Assembly: GCA_017744915.1 (NCBI GenBank) | Contig: JAGIAH010000004.1 | Span: 62,001-126,000, forward strand | From: Agrobacterium tumefaciens | GTDB lineage: Bacteria; Pseudomonadota; Alphaproteobacteria; Rhizobiales; Rhizobiaceae | Direction: 5' to 3' | DNA: 64,000 nucleotides | Shown here: positions 53,546-63,173 of the stretch, one piece after another | Position numbering within the stretch: position 1 is the stretch's first letter | Layout: the number at the start of each line of letters is the position of its first letter | Notes under the pieces: model-generated | Seen by the model: the letters and a program-made list of their open reading frames with translations, nothing else | What the model was told of the DNA's origin: nothing | Database searches by the model: none | Translations under genes and position numbers: made by a program

Positions 53546-56080
53546 TTGCAATCCCGCGCGTTCATCTGCAAACCTGTTTCCGGTGCGGCAGGGGCGCGGC
53601 GCAGATTGCTTGATCAAGGGGAAAAACAGCATTTCGGATATGCCGAAACGATGCAGGGCGGCTTGCCCCGCACGGCGGATATCCTGTCTCCGCTGCGCCG
53701 GACCGGCGAAGTCGCAACATATGATCTGCCGGCCATTGTCAGCAAACCGAAACTGCAAACTGCGGTTCTCCAAAAAATCACCATCTGCCTCGCCGAAGAA
53801 CGCGCATTCGGCCATGATTTTCTTTTTGTGCCGGTCTTCATCGGCTGTGGAGCGATCCTCTGGTTTTCGCTGGATGCCACACCTTCATTGCTGCTTCTGG
53901 CTATCGCATTTTCGCTTGCCGCCAGCCTGGCGCTCGCCACCCGATATCGCGCGCACCTTGCAGCCACGGCCTGCAGCCTCGCTGCGCTGCTGTTGCTGGG
54001 CATGCTTTTCGCCGGGTTCGAAACCTGGCGGGCAGGGACCGTGCTGCTGGATACGCCCGTTACCACCACCATCACCGGCACGGTGATGCGTCGGGAGGTC
54101 GATGCGCGTGGTGACTGGCGGTATGTCGTGCAACTGGCTGCGACGGAAGCGCCGGCATTGTCACGCCCGCCGCAGAAGGTTTCGTTGCTTGCCCGCGGCG
54201 GGGGTGAGCCTGTTACACTCGGCGCGACCATCCGCGGCAAGGCGCGGCTTTCTCCACCATCCGGTCCGGCCTTGCCGGGTCTCAACGATTTCGCCTTCGC
54301 CTCCTATTTCAGGGGCATAGGTGCGACAGGCTTCTTTTATAAGCCGCCGCAGGCCGTAGCACCACCTGACATCGACGCGATAACTGGCTGGCTGGAATGG
54401 GCCGATATGCGGCTTTATGGCCTGCGCACCGCCATTGCCGAGCGCATCCGCAACACGATCGGCGGTGATGCCGGCGCTTTTGCCGCCTCCATCGTCACCG
54501 ATGAGAGACAGGCCATATCGGCCGGGACGATGGAAGCGTTGCGGCTTTCCGGTCTTGCCCATATCGTCGCCATATCCGGGCTCAACATGGCGCTCGCTTC
54601 CGGCATATTCTTCGTGGGACTGAGGCTCGCCTTCAGCCTGTTTCCGGCTTTCGCGCAGCGCTGGCCGGTGAAGAAGATGTCCGCCTTCGCAGCGCTCCTG
54701 ATGACGCTGGCCTATTATCTGATTTCCGGTTTCGCCGTCTCCGCCGAACGCGCCTGGCTGATGATGTCGGTGATGCTGATTGCGGTGTTGTTCGACCAAC
54801 CTTCGCTCAGCCTCAGGAATGTTGCGCTTTCCGCTCTGGTCATTCTCGCCCTTTCGCCTTCGGAAATCATGGGGCCGAGCTTTCAGATGTCCTTTGCCGC
54901 GACAATTGCGCTCGTTTCCGCCTATGCCGCCTGGAGCCGCTGGCGCAGAGATCGTGAGCGTCTCGTCATTGGTCGCAAACCGGCGTGGATGACGATTGCG
55001 CAAACGGCAGGCGCCGTTGTTGGCGGGGTCGTCACCACATCGCTGATCGGTGGGCTTTCGACGGCGATCTATTCGGCTGAACATTTTCAGCGTGTCACCA
55101 CCTATGGACTTTTTGCCAATCTGGCGGCGATGCCGCTGATGTCGCTGATCGTCATGCCTTTCGGCCTCATCGCCATGCTGCTGATGCCCTTCGGGCTCGA
55201 TGCGCCTTTCCTGAAGGTCATGGGTTTTGGCATGGCGCTCGTCATCGAGGTTGCGCAGGAGGTGGCGTCCTGGGGCGGCAGCGCTGCGACCGGGCGGCCG
55301 CATGGCTGGTTCATCGGCATTGCCTCTGGGGGCTTTCTGTTGCTGACATTGCTGCGCACCCGTCTGGCGCTTCTCGGAATTCCGCTTCTGCTCTTTGCCT
55401 TTGGCCTGTCCGGAGCGGTCGCCCAACGCGGTCTGCCTGATCTGCTTATTCATGAGGAAGGCAGGCTGGTCGCCCTTCTGGACGAGGGCAAGGTCTATAC
55501 CACAAAAACGCGGCCGCAGGGCTTCATCTATGAGCAATGGCAGAGGGCGCTGCTATTGCCTGAGAAACCGCTCTCACCGGTCCTTCTCAAGTCGGGGGTT
55601 CCGGCAACCACCGTTGCTTTAAGCGCAAAATCGAAGCTTGCGCCGGAAGAGATGAAGGCCGTGGCGCGGGAGATGACGGCTGCCCTGAGGGACGCTGCGC
55701 CGGGAGCCTTTACCTGCAGGACAGGCATCTGGTGTGCGGCGCGCGCGCGAAGCGGCGAGTGGATCATTGTGCTGGAAGACGGCCGGTTTGCCGGGAAAGC
55801 CTGCGACATTGCCGATATCGTCATTGTTTCCCGCAGAACCTCGTTTGCGCAATGCCGCTCGGGAGCCTTGCTGCTCAACCGCGATATTTTACGGCGCATC
55901 GGTTCGGTGGAGGTCAATTTCGCCGGAAGCGATCAAACCGGGGTCGTCGGAAGGATGCGCGCGGCAACCGCGGGAACCGACAGGCCTTGGAGCGAACATC
56001 GCTTCTACGACTGGAAAAGCGGCCGTTTTGACCATGAGGTGCCCGAAGCCGTCACCCGGCTGCTGGCGGCGTCACAATGA
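53546..56080 (+). CDS. ComEC/Rec2-family membrane protein without C-terminal lactamase-like domain
   Basis: The 844-residue protein has an N-terminal DUF4131-like region with three hydrophobic helices (about 85-155), an OB-like segment, and the Competence domain (about 300-590) with the conserved ALRLSGLAHIVAISGLNMAL motif (quoted core LSGLAHIVAISG) and multiple helices. After the membrane region only about 190 soluble residues remain, without the HxHxDH motif of metallo-beta-lactamase ComEC proteins. The start is uncertain (TTG 53546, or ATG 53651). Confidence 0.87.
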   Translation: MQSRAFICKPVSGAAGARRRLLDQGEKQHFGYAETMQGGLPRTADILSPLRRTGEVATYDLPAIVSKPKLQTAVLQKITICLAEERAFGHDFLFVPVFIGCGAILWFSLDATPSLLLLAIAFSLAASLALATRYRAHLAATACSLAALLLLGMLFAGFETWRAGTVLLDTPVTTTITGTVMRREVDARGDWRYVVQLAATEAPALSRPPQKVSLLARGGGEPVTLGATIRGKARLSPPSGPALPGLNDFAFASYFRGIGATGFFYKPPQAVAPPDIDAITGWLEWADMRLYGLRTAIAERIRNTIGGDAGAFAASIVTDERQAISAGTMEALRLSGLAHIVAISGLNMALASGIFFVGLRLAFSLFPAFAQRWPVKKMSAFAALLMTLAYYLISGFAVSAERAWLMMSVMLIAVLFDQPSLSLRNVALSALVILALSPSEIMGPSFQMSFAATIALVSAYAAWSRWRRDRERLVIGRKPAWMTIAQTAGAVVGGVVTTSLIGGLSTAIYSAEHFQRVTTYGLFANLAAMPLMSLIVMPFGLIAMLLMPFGLDAPFLKVMGFGMALVIEVAQEVASWGGSAATGRPHGWFIGIASGGFLLLTLLRTRLALLGIPLLLFAFGLSGAVAQRGLPDLLIHEEGRLVALLDEGKVYTTKTRPQGFIYEQWQRALLLPEKPLSPVLLKSGVPATTVALSAKSKLAPEEMKAVAREMTAALRDAAPGAFTCRTGIWCAARARSGEWIIVLEDGRFAGKACDIADIVIVSRRTSFAQCRSGALLLNRDILRRIGSVEVNFAGSDQTGVVGRMRAATAGTDRPWSEHRFYDWKSGRFDHEVPEAVTRLLAASQ

Positions 56081-56098
56081 TGCCGCCAGCGTGGTCCA

Positions 56099-56776
56099 TC
56101 AGGCCTTGACGCGCAGATCCGCGGTCAATTCGCCAATGCCGCCGACTTCCTCTTCATGGGGCAGATCGCGCCAGATTTCCTTCAACCCTGCTTCGTACCA
56201 TTCGCGCATGGCCGGCAGGTCGAGCAGCCGGTCGCAATAGGTTTTGGCCGCCGGCGAGAGGTCGGCGCCGTAGGTCTGGAAACGGAATGCCACCGGGCAG
56301 AAGAAAGCATCGACCGCCGTGAATTTCTGACCGGCGAGAAAAGGTCCGCCGAATTTCGTGAGGCCTTCGCTCCAAAGCGCATCGATGCGCTTTATATCGG
56401 CCGCAAGCCCGGCGTCGCCGCCTTTCGGCTTTACCCGGATGCCGACTGACATGGGATAGAGATTGCGCAGCGACGAGAAGCCCGCATGCATTTCACTCGC
56501 CGCCGAGCGCGACCAGGCCCTTGCCTGCTTGTCGCTCGCCCACACACCCTGATGTCTCTCGGCAAGATACTCGGCGATCGACAGCGTTTCCCAGATCGTC
56601 ACGCCCTCATCGACAAGGCAGGGCACCTTGCCGGTCGGCGAAAAGCTGGAAAATGAGACGCCTTCGCCAAAGGGAACGAGTTTTTCATTGAAGGCGATGC
56701 CGAGCGTGCGCATCAATATCCAGGGCCGCAGCGACCATGAGGAATAGTTCTTGTTGGCGATATAAAGATCGTACAT
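56099..56776 (-). CDS. Glutathione S-transferase-family protein
   Basis: The 225-residue protein has a thioredoxin-like N-domain (LYIANKNYSSWSLRPWILM; a Ser-rich SSWSLRPW site typical for YliJ/GstZ-like members) with the cis-Pro GKVPCLV and ETLSIAEYLA, and an all-helical C-domain. Substrate unknown. The ATG at 56774-56776 is preferred over an upstream start 27 bases away. It is convergent with the ComEC-like gene, with 18 bases between stops. Confidence 0.9.
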   Translation of the reverse strand: MYDLYIANKNYSSWSLRPWILMRTLGIAFNEKLVPFGEGVSFSSFSPTGKVPCLVDEGVTIWETLSIAEYLAERHQGVWASDKQARAWSRSAASEMHAGFSSLRNLYPMSVGIRVKPKGGDAGLAADIKRIDALWSEGLTKFGGPFLAGQKFTAVDAFFCPVAFRFQTYGADLSPAAKTYCDRLLDLPAMREWYEAGLKEIWRDLPHEEEVGGIGELTADLRVKA

Positions 56777-57205
56777 GGTATGTCTCCCCGATATGACGCG
56801 CATTTCTATACCGGCAATGCGGCCCGGAATATTGCAAATAATCCATGGCTTCCATAAGCCGGATTGATGAATGGTGGCCGGGCAGGGGAAGGAATTCCAC
56901 GCATATCACCACCTGGAGACGACCGAAAAGGTGCGAGGCGATTGGCTGCCCATGGCTCGCGAAGAAGGGAAATGCGCCTTTTCCGCGATTGCAGCCAGCG
57001 TCATTTTGCCGTTGCGCCTGCAGCGCAACCGAAACATCAAGCGTGAAAGCTGGAATTGCTCTTTGCAGGAAACGGCATGTCGATCCGCCGGATGGTGCGT
57101 CCCCTCATGAACGCGGTAAACGCGCCGTTCTTCGGACCGACGGCCAAGTATCACAAGAGACCGTCCTCTCGCCATCGCGAAAGGGACGGGCTCGATATCA
57201 GCCAT
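56777..57205. other. Gene-free region between lexA and the GST gene
   Basis: The 429 bases have no supportable gene. Overlapping short frames on both strands give Arg/Pro/His-rich translations without family features. It contains a 7-bp inverted repeat (GTTGCGC...GCGCAAC) near 57013-57031 and a 6-bp GC stem near 57160-57190 that may be weak lexA terminators. I see no clear promoter. Confidence 0.5.
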
Positions 57206-57928
57206 TCAATGGTAACGGCGGATCAGTCCCACCAGCTTGCCCTGGATCTTCACCCGGTCCGGCCCGAAAATGCGAGTTTCATAAGCGGGGTTGGCCGCTT
57301 CAAGCGCAATGGAAGCACCCTTGCGGCGGAAACGCTTCAACGTCGCTTCTTCATCATCCACCAGCGCCACGACGATATCGCCCGGATTGGCAGTGTTGCC
57401 GTTGCGGATGATGACGGTGTCGCCATCAAAAATGCCGGCCTCGATCATCGAGTCGCCTTTGACTTCCAGAGCGTAATGTTCGCCCGAACCCAGCATGTCG
57501 ACCGGCACGGCCACATCATGGGTGTTGTTCTGGATAGCGGAAATCGGCACACCGGCGGCAATACGGCCCATGACCGGCACGGTGACCGCACCGCCGAGAT
57601 CATTGGCAGGCGCCTTGGGGGCGGGGGCGGGTTCCGGCGTCTTCGGCTTGCCGAGGCTGCCTTCGATGACGCTCGGCGAAAAGCCGCGTTGCGGCCTCGC
57701 ACCCGGCGTGTAGGCCTCCGGCAATTTGATCACTTCCAGCGCCCGCGCCCTGTTAGGTAGCCGGCGAATAAATCCGCGCTCCTCGAGTGCGGTGATCAGC
57801 CGGTGGATGCCGGATTTGGAGGCAAGATCGAGTGCGTCCTTCATTTCATCGAAGGAGGGCGGCACGCCGGACTCTTTCATTCTTTCATGAATGAAGAGAA
57901 GCAATTCCTGCTGTTTGCGCGTGAGCAT
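57206..57928 (-). CDS. lexA: LexA SOS repressor
   Basis: LexA represses the DNA damage regulon and cleaves itself when RecA is activated. The 240-residue protein has an N-terminal HTH (1-65), a long Pro/Ala-rich linker (about 95-112), the Ala125-Gly126 cleavage site (RIAAGVP), the nucleophile Ser160 (GDSMIEAG) and Lys198. An operator of the alphaproteobacterial type lies just upstream, consistent with autoregulation. Confidence 0.97.
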   Translation of the reverse strand: MLTRKQQELLLFIHERMKESGVPPSFDEMKDALDLASKSGIHRLITALEERGFIRRLPNRARALEVIKLPEAYTPGARPQRGFSPSVIEGSLGKPKTPEPAPAPKAPANDLGGAVTVPVMGRIAAGVPISAIQNNTHDVAVPVDMLGSGEHYALEVKGDSMIEAGIFDGDTVIIRNGNTANPGDIVVALVDDEEATLKRFRRKGASIALEAANPAYETRIFGPDRVKIQGKLVGLIRRYH

Positions 57929-57991
57929 GAGGAAAACACCCTTGAGAATCGTCGTTGAAGTCGCGAAACAAATACAGAACGAACACTATAT

Positions 57992-58006
57992 GTTCCATAT
58001 GTGTTC
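57992..58006 (-). promoter_or_regulatory. LexA-binding site (SOS box) of lexA
   Basis: On the lexA strand, GAAC, seven bases, GAAC (read here on the plus strand as GTTC-N7-GTTC). This is the direct-repeat operator known for alphaproteobacterial LexA. It lies 64 bases upstream of the lexA start codon. Two further GAAC sequences (57977-57984) are adjacent. Confidence 0.9.
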
Positions 58007-58175
58007 CGCAATCCCCTAAAATTTCGTGAAGGGTGTATCGCAGATGGTGATTTGATCGTCGAAACCGTGAACAAACCGGATTTGATTACTTAAGCGAGGT
58101 GTCTCGAACGCCAAAACCACCGGCCGGGGAGAATCGGCCGATGGTTTCCGTTGCCATTTTGCTGCGGGCTGAATG

Positions 58176-59435
58176 TCAGTAGATCGTGAGCGCAGGAATG
58201 AAGCTGACCGCGATGAGAAGCAGCATCGCCATGGTGAAGAACGGCCACAATTCCCTCGTCGTCGCGCCGAGCGGTGCTCTGGCAATGGAGGACGAGATGA
58301 ACAGCGTTGTGCCGATCGGCGGAGTGTAGAGCCCGATACCCAGATTGATCACCATCATCATGCCGAGCTGTACCCGGTCGAGCCCTATCATATCGGCCAG
58401 TGGCACGAAGATCGGTCCGAGCAGCAGGATCGAAGGCGGCAGATCGAGCGGCATGCCGATGATCAGCATCAGGATGTTCATCATGAGAATGATCAGGATC
58501 GGGTTCGAAATATTCTCTGCCACCCAGGTGGCGAAATGCTGGGGTGCCTGATCGAAGGTGAGGACCCAGCCCACCGCGGCACTTCCCATGATGACCAGCA
58601 TGACGACGCCGGTTGCCGAGCCTGCCTCGACGAAATTGTCGCAGAAACGCTTCCACGTCAGATCGCGATAAAAGAAGATGCTGAGCACGAGCGAATAGAC
58701 GACAGAAAGAACGGCGACTTCCGTTGGCGTTGCAAAGCCGAAACGCAGGCCGAGGATGATCAGGATCGGCAAAAGGATTGCCGGCAGGCTGCGGAACGCA
58801 AGGAGCGCCAGATCGCGCTTGCGGATACTTTCGTCACGCACCGCATAGCCCCGCCGCACAGCGATGGCCCAGCAGACGAAGATGAAGCCCACCGCCATGA
58901 GCAGGCCCGGCAGAATGCCGGCGATGAACAGGTTGGCGATGCTGACGCCGCTGACCAATGAATAGAGGATCATCGGGATCGACGGCGGAATGAGCACATC
59001 GATGACCGCGGAGGTGGCGTTGTTCGCCGCACAGAGAGGCGCGGGGTAACCCTGACGTTTCTGCCATGGAATAAGCACCGAACCGAGCGCACTGGCATTG
59101 GCGACCGCCGAGCCAGAAACGCCGCCGAACACAACCGAAGAAATGACTGTCGTGGAAAGCGGGCCGCCGCGCCAGCGCTGCATGGCCTTGGAAGCGAGTT
59201 CCAGAAGCTGGTTTCCGAGTTTGCCGCCGAGCATCAGCGTGCCCGCGAGCATGAAGAATGGCAGCGCCAGCATGGGGAAGGATTGGGTCTGGTCGTAAAC
59301 CTGCTGCGCCACGATCGAAAGCGGCACATAACCGTTCCACAGCACGGCGACACCCGCAGAGATGATCAGGGCGTAGCCGACCGGAACCGCAATCATCATG
59401 AGAATACAAAATGCAATGATCATCACGATGGTCAT
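58176..59435 (-). CDS. TRAP transporter large membrane subunit (DctM type)
   Basis: The 419-residue protein has about 12 hydrophobic helices and the DctM pattern: a start like MTIVMIIAFCILMMIAVPVG, internal GGVSGSAVANASALGSVLI and a C-terminal GLYTPPIGTTLF. It is the Na+-coupled transport subunit. It is the last gene of the minus-strand operon and overlaps the small subunit by four bases. Confidence 0.95.
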   Translation of the reverse strand: MTIVMIIAFCILMMIAVPVGYALIISAGVAVLWNGYVPLSIVAQQVYDQTQSFPMLALPFFMLAGTLMLGGKLGNQLLELASKAMQRWRGGPLSTTVISSVVFGGVSGSAVANASALGSVLIPWQKRQGYPAPLCAANNATSAVIDVLIPPSIPMILYSLVSGVSIANLFIAGILPGLLMAVGFIFVCWAIAVRRGYAVRDESIRKRDLALLAFRSLPAILLPILIILGLRFGFATPTEVAVLSVVYSLVLSIFFYRDLTWKRFCDNFVEAGSATGVVMLVIMGSAAVGWVLTFDQAPQHFATWVAENISNPILIILMMNILMLIIGMPLDLPPSILLLGPIFVPLADMIGLDRVQLGMMMVINLGIGLYTPPIGTTLFISSSIARAPLGATTRELWPFFTMAMLLLIAVSFIPALTIY

Positions 59436-59965
59436 AGCGGCATCTCCTCGGTTGCGCCGTGCGGGCGGGCATGCCAGCCGCCGGAGAGAATGCGCAGGCT
59501 GGCCGTTGCGGTGGTGACCGAAACCAGTGCCGCGCCGAAGGCGATGGAATAATATCCGATGCTGTTGGGCAGTTGCAGGACGGGGCTGATTTCCGCGCCT
59601 GCGATCTCGGCAACGACAAGCGCCTGCTGCGCGAGAATGATGAAGCTTGCGACAGTGACGAGATTGGCGAACAGCAGAACGCCCACCTTGCCGCGTTCGT
59701 CGAACTTGTCATAGATCCATTCCACCGCCATATGCGCGCCGCTCTGCGCGGCAAGGGTAATGCCGGCGACGATGAACCATGGAAACAGCATGGTCGGCAG
59801 CTCTTCCGCAAAATCCAGACCGCCGGATGTCGATAGATAGCGGACGATGACGTTTGCGGTCATGATGACCGTGAGCAGAATGCCGGATGCCACGATGATG
59901 ATGCGGCAGAGGATGGCGATGAAACTGTCAACGCGATTGGCGGCGGACAAGGCTCCTTCGAGCAT
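59432..59965 (-). CDS. TRAP transporter small membrane subunit (DctQ type)
   Basis: The 177-residue protein has four hydrophobic helices and the DctQ pattern (ANVIVRYL, EELPTMLFPWFIVAG and AAQSGAHMAVEWI). It supports the large subunit. I chose ATG 59963-59965; the frame extends upstream to 60316, but that part is a shadow of the binding protein gene. Confidence 0.92.
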   Translation of the reverse strand: MLEGALSAANRVDSFIAILCRIIIVASGILLTVIMTANVIVRYLSTSGGLDFAEELPTMLFPWFIVAGITLAAQSGAHMAVEWIYDKFDERGKVGVLLFANLVTVASFIILAQQALVVAEIAGAEISPVLQLPNSIGYYSIAFGAALVSVTTATASLRILSGGWHARPHGATEEMPL

Positions 59966-60086
59966 TGGCGCATCTCCTGAAAACTGAAACCGTATGAATG
60001 TCGGCGTGAGCTTAGGCTCCCGCCGATCCTGTCGGTGGACATGAAGGCGAGGCCGGGCGGCATGAGCCGGCCCGGCATCCTGATCG

Positions 60087-61094
60087 TCAGCCCTTGGCGG
60101 CCTTTTCCAGCTCAGCGACGAAATCGCCGAAGGGCTTCTGCTTCCATGTCTCCAGAACCTGCGCGGTGGCCTTCGCGAAAGCGGCGTGGTCGATGTCTTC
60201 CACCACCTCGATAGCGGCATTGGCCTTGAAGGCGGCCAGCGATGCGCTTGCCTTTTCAGCCGAAAGTTTGCGTTGAAGCACCCCGGCCTCCTTCGCAGCC
60301 GCCTTGACCGCCTCAAAATCCTTGCCCAGCCGCCCCTCGGCGAATTTGGACATCAGGAATGGCGTGGATTCCCATTTATGAGCGGTGAGGCTGATATGTT
60401 TGTTTACCTCGTAAAGCTTGGAGCTTTCGATGTTGACCAGAGGGTTTTCCTGCCCGTCCACAACGCCCTGCTGAAGCGCGATGTAAAGTTCGCCAAAGGC
60501 GATCTGAACCGTCGCCGCATCCAGCGCCTTGAAAATATCCATCGTCATCGGGTCGGCGGGCGTGCGGATTTTCAGGCCTGCGACATCCTGCGGCCTGGTG
60601 ATGGCGTGTTTGGAATTGGAAACATGGCGGATGCCGTTATCCCACCAGTCAAGCGGCACGATGCCGACCTTCTGAAAACGTGTGTCGAGCGACGCGCCGA
60701 CATCGCCCTCAAGCACCTTGATCGCCTGATCGGCATTGCTGAACAGGAAGGGCAGGCCGAGCGCCGCGAGTTCTGGAACAACGCTCGAAACCGGACCCTG
60801 GCTATTGGCGGTGAAATCCAGTGCCCCGGTGCGCAGGCTGGTCAGCATGGCGGCGTCGCTGCCAAGCGTTTCCGAACCGGCGACGTTGATCGCCACACGG
60901 CCTTCGGTTTTCTCTCCGACGAGTTCCGCGAATTTCGCGGCTGCGAGCGTGCGCGGATTGCCCGGTGCCGCACCATGACCGAGCGTCAGCGTTGTGGCGG
61001 CCTGGGCATTGCGGGCCGCCGTCAGAACGGCCGGTGCCGCCAGTGCCAGTCCGGTACCGGTCAGGAACATGCGCCTGTTGATGGAAATACTCAT
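60087..61094 (-). CDS. TRAP transporter substrate-binding protein (DctP type)
   Basis: The 335-residue protein has a signal peptide with adjacent arginines (INRRMFLTGTGLALAAPAV), so Tat export is possible. The mature part has the DctP pattern: GHGAAPGNPRTLAAAKFAEL, the conserved Arg-containing GLKIRTPADPM that binds carboxylate, and VVDGQENPLVNI. The ligand is likely a carboxylate or sugar acid. It starts 120 bases after the transketolase genes on the same strand. Confidence 0.93.
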   Translation of the reverse strand: MSISINRRMFLTGTGLALAAPAVLTAARNAQAATTLTLGHGAAPGNPRTLAAAKFAELVGEKTEGRVAINVAGSETLGSDAAMLTSLRTGALDFTANSQGPVSSVVPELAALGLPFLFSNADQAIKVLEGDVGASLDTRFQKVGIVPLDWWDNGIRHVSNSKHAITRPQDVAGLKIRTPADPMTMDIFKALDAATVQIAFGELYIALQQGVVDGQENPLVNIESSKLYEVNKHISLTAHKWESTPFLMSKFAEGRLGKDFEAVKAAAKEAGVLQRKLSAEKASASLAAFKANAAIEVVEDIDHAAFAKATAQVLETWKQKPFGDFVAELEKAAKG

Positions 61095-61214
61095 TTTTTC
61101 CTCCCTGGATTTAAATACCCTCAGCGTTGTCCGATCATGCGGATAACGCGCTCCACTCCCTTAAAACCGCCGGCTCCCCCCGGCTGATTCTGCGCGATGT
61201 CTTCACCTCAGCCT

Positions 61215-62246
61215 TTAGACCGAACCGCGCGGTACTTCAAAACCTTCATTCTCCAGCCAGCCTCTAACGCGCGCCACGATCGTTGCCGTCGAGATGCCGT
61301 AGCGGTCGTGCAGGGTGGGCAGCGCACCCGCACCCAGAAAGGCATCGGGCAGGGCGATATGCTGCAGTCGCGGCGCCCGGCCGCTTTTCATCAACGCCAT
61401 TGCCACGGCCTCTCCGAGACCACCTATTTCGCTATGGTTTTCCGCCACGATGACAAGACGATCGGCCCTGTCCACCTCCGCGAAGATCGAGGCGGTATCG
61501 AGCGGTTTGATGGTGGGGGAATGTAGAACGGCGCAGCCGACGCCCTCCTTCTCAAGCAGGGCAGCCGCTTCGAGAACCCGCATCGTCAATATGCCGGATG
61601 ATATGAAAAGGACCTGCGCACCATCACGAATGAGTTTGGCCTTACCGAGTTCGAACCTGTAGCCATATTCTTCGAGTACCACCGGCACCTGGCCGCGCAA
61701 CAGGCGCATATAGACCGGGCCGTTGTAAGCCGTAATCGCCGGCACCGCGCCTTCTATATCGGTCGCATCGCATGGGTCGATGATCGTCATGTTCGGCAGC
61801 GCGCGAAAGATCGCCAGATCGTCGGTCGCCTGATGACTGGGGCCATAACCCGTTGTCAGGCCGGGCAGGGCGCAGACGATCTTCACCGGCAGGTTTTCTT
61901 CGGCAATCGCCATCGCGATGAAATCATAGGCGCGGCGGGCGGCGAAGACCGCATAGGTGGTCGCGAAGGGCACGAAGCCCTCGCGCGCCAGACCGGCGGC
62001 AGTGCTCATCAGCAGCTGCTCGGCCATGCCCATCTGATAAAAGCGCTCGGGAAAGGCTTTGGCGAAAATATGCAGGTCGGTATATTTGCCGAGATCGGCG
62101 GTAAGGCCGACAATATCCTCGCGTTCTTTCGCCAGCTGAACAAGAGCATGACCGAAGGGCGCAGGGCGTGTCGGCTGACCTTCGGCGGCAATGGAGGCGA
62201 TCATCGCCGATGTGGTGAGGCGCTTCTGCGGGGCTGCTGCACTCAT
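61215..62246 (-). CDS. Transketolase-like protein, C-terminal subunit
   Basis: The 343-residue protein matches the pyrimidine and C-terminal domains of transketolase: the acidic ThDP-activating Glu region GMAEQLLMSTAAG, TGYGPSHQATDDLAIFR, and a C-terminal domain starting near residue 210. It should pair with the neighbouring N-terminal subunit to make one active enzyme. It overlaps that gene by four bases. Confidence 0.93.
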   Translation of the reverse strand: MSAAAPQKRLTTSAMIASIAAEGQPTRPAPFGHALVQLAKEREDIVGLTADLGKYTDLHIFAKAFPERFYQMGMAEQLLMSTAAGLAREGFVPFATTYAVFAARRAYDFIAMAIAEENLPVKIVCALPGLTTGYGPSHQATDDLAIFRALPNMTIIDPCDATDIEGAVPAITAYNGPVYMRLLRGQVPVVLEEYGYRFELGKAKLIRDGAQVLFISSGILTMRVLEAAALLEKEGVGCAVLHSPTIKPLDTASIFAEVDRADRLVIVAENHSEIGGLGEAVAMALMKSGRAPRLQHIALPDAFLGAGALPTLHDRYGISTATIVARVRGWLENEGFEVPRGSV

Positions 62247-63115
62247 GACGGCCGTCCTTCCTCAAGGGCGTCGAGCGCCAGTTTCCATTCATGCGCCTCC
62301 ACGCGAATGAAATGGGTGATTTCTCGGTTTTCGAGAAAGGGCACGCCACGGCCCATTCGGGTATCGAAGATGATGGCGCGCGGCCTGTCATCGACAAGTG
62401 ACATGGCGATGTCGAAAGCCTCACGAACTTTGTCGATATCATTGCCGTTGACGCGTTGCACATGCCAGCCGAAGGCCGCGAATTTGCCGTCGACGGGTTC
62501 GGAGGACAGCATTTCGCGGGAAGGGCCATCCGCCTGCTGATTGTTGAAATCCACGAGATTGATGAGATTGCCGAGCCTGTGATGGGATGCGCCCATGGCG
62601 GCCTCCCAGGTCGAGCCTTCCCCCAACTCGCCATCCGACATCAGGTTTATGATGAACCGGTCTGAACTCTTGCGTTTGAGGCCGAGAGCCATGCCAACGG
62701 CAATGCCAAGCCCGTGGCCGAGCGAGCCGCCGGTGATTTCCATGCCCGGCGTATAGGAGGCCATGCCGGACATGGGCAGGCGCGAGCCGTCGCAGCCATA
62801 GGTCTCCAGCTCGTCTTCCGGGATGACGCCCGCCTCGATGAGTGCTGCGTAAAGTGCAATCGCATAATGGCCGATGGAGAGCAGAAACCGGTCGCGGCCC
62901 TCCCAGTGCGGATCGTCCGCCCGGTAGCGCATGGTGTGAAACCACGCCACGGCCAGAACATCGGCAATACCGAGCGCCTGACCGACATAACCCTGTCCCT
63001 GAACTTCACCCATCAACAGGGCGTTGCGCCGGATGCGCCAGGCGCGTTCCGCCAGCGATACATTCGCCAGTGCCGCTTCCCTCGTTGCATCGGTATCCGA
63101 ATACGCCTGAGCCAT
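62243..63115 (-). CDS. Transketolase-like protein, N-terminal subunit
   Basis: The 290-residue protein is the ThDP-diphosphate-binding half of transketolase: GSLGHGLGIAVGMALGLK, and the ThDP motif region MSDGELGEGSTWEA...VDFNNQQ. The first residue of the usual GDG is Ser (SDG). I chose ATG 63113-63115; the longer frame runs into the SDR gene. The gene is 58 bases downstream of the SDR gene. Confidence 0.92.
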   Translation of the reverse strand: MAQAYSDTDATREAALANVSLAERAWRIRRNALLMGEVQGQGYVGQALGIADVLAVAWFHTMRYRADDPHWEGRDRFLLSIGHYAIALYAALIEAGVIPEDELETYGCDGSRLPMSGMASYTPGMEITGGSLGHGLGIAVGMALGLKRKSSDRFIINLMSDGELGEGSTWEAAMGASHHRLGNLINLVDFNNQQADGPSREMLSSEPVDGKFAAFGWHVQRVNGNDIDKVREAFDIAMSLVDDRPRAIIFDTRMGRGVPFLENREITHFIRVEAHEWKLALDALEEGRPS

Positions 63116-63173
63116 GGTTTCCTCCTCCCGGTCAGAAAATCGAAGCCGGCTTCCCGGCTTCGAAAGATGGTTT

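Noticed and set aside
56845-57411. 188-codon plus-strand frame between the GST and lexA genes
   Set aside because: Low-complexity Arg/Pro/Cys composition, crosses into lexA on the opposite strand, and has no family resemblance.
59966-60316. N-terminal extension of the TRAP small subunit
   Set aside because: This part overlaps the end of the binding-protein gene and has Arg/Pro-rich shadow composition. ATG 59963-59965 gives a typical DctQ protein.
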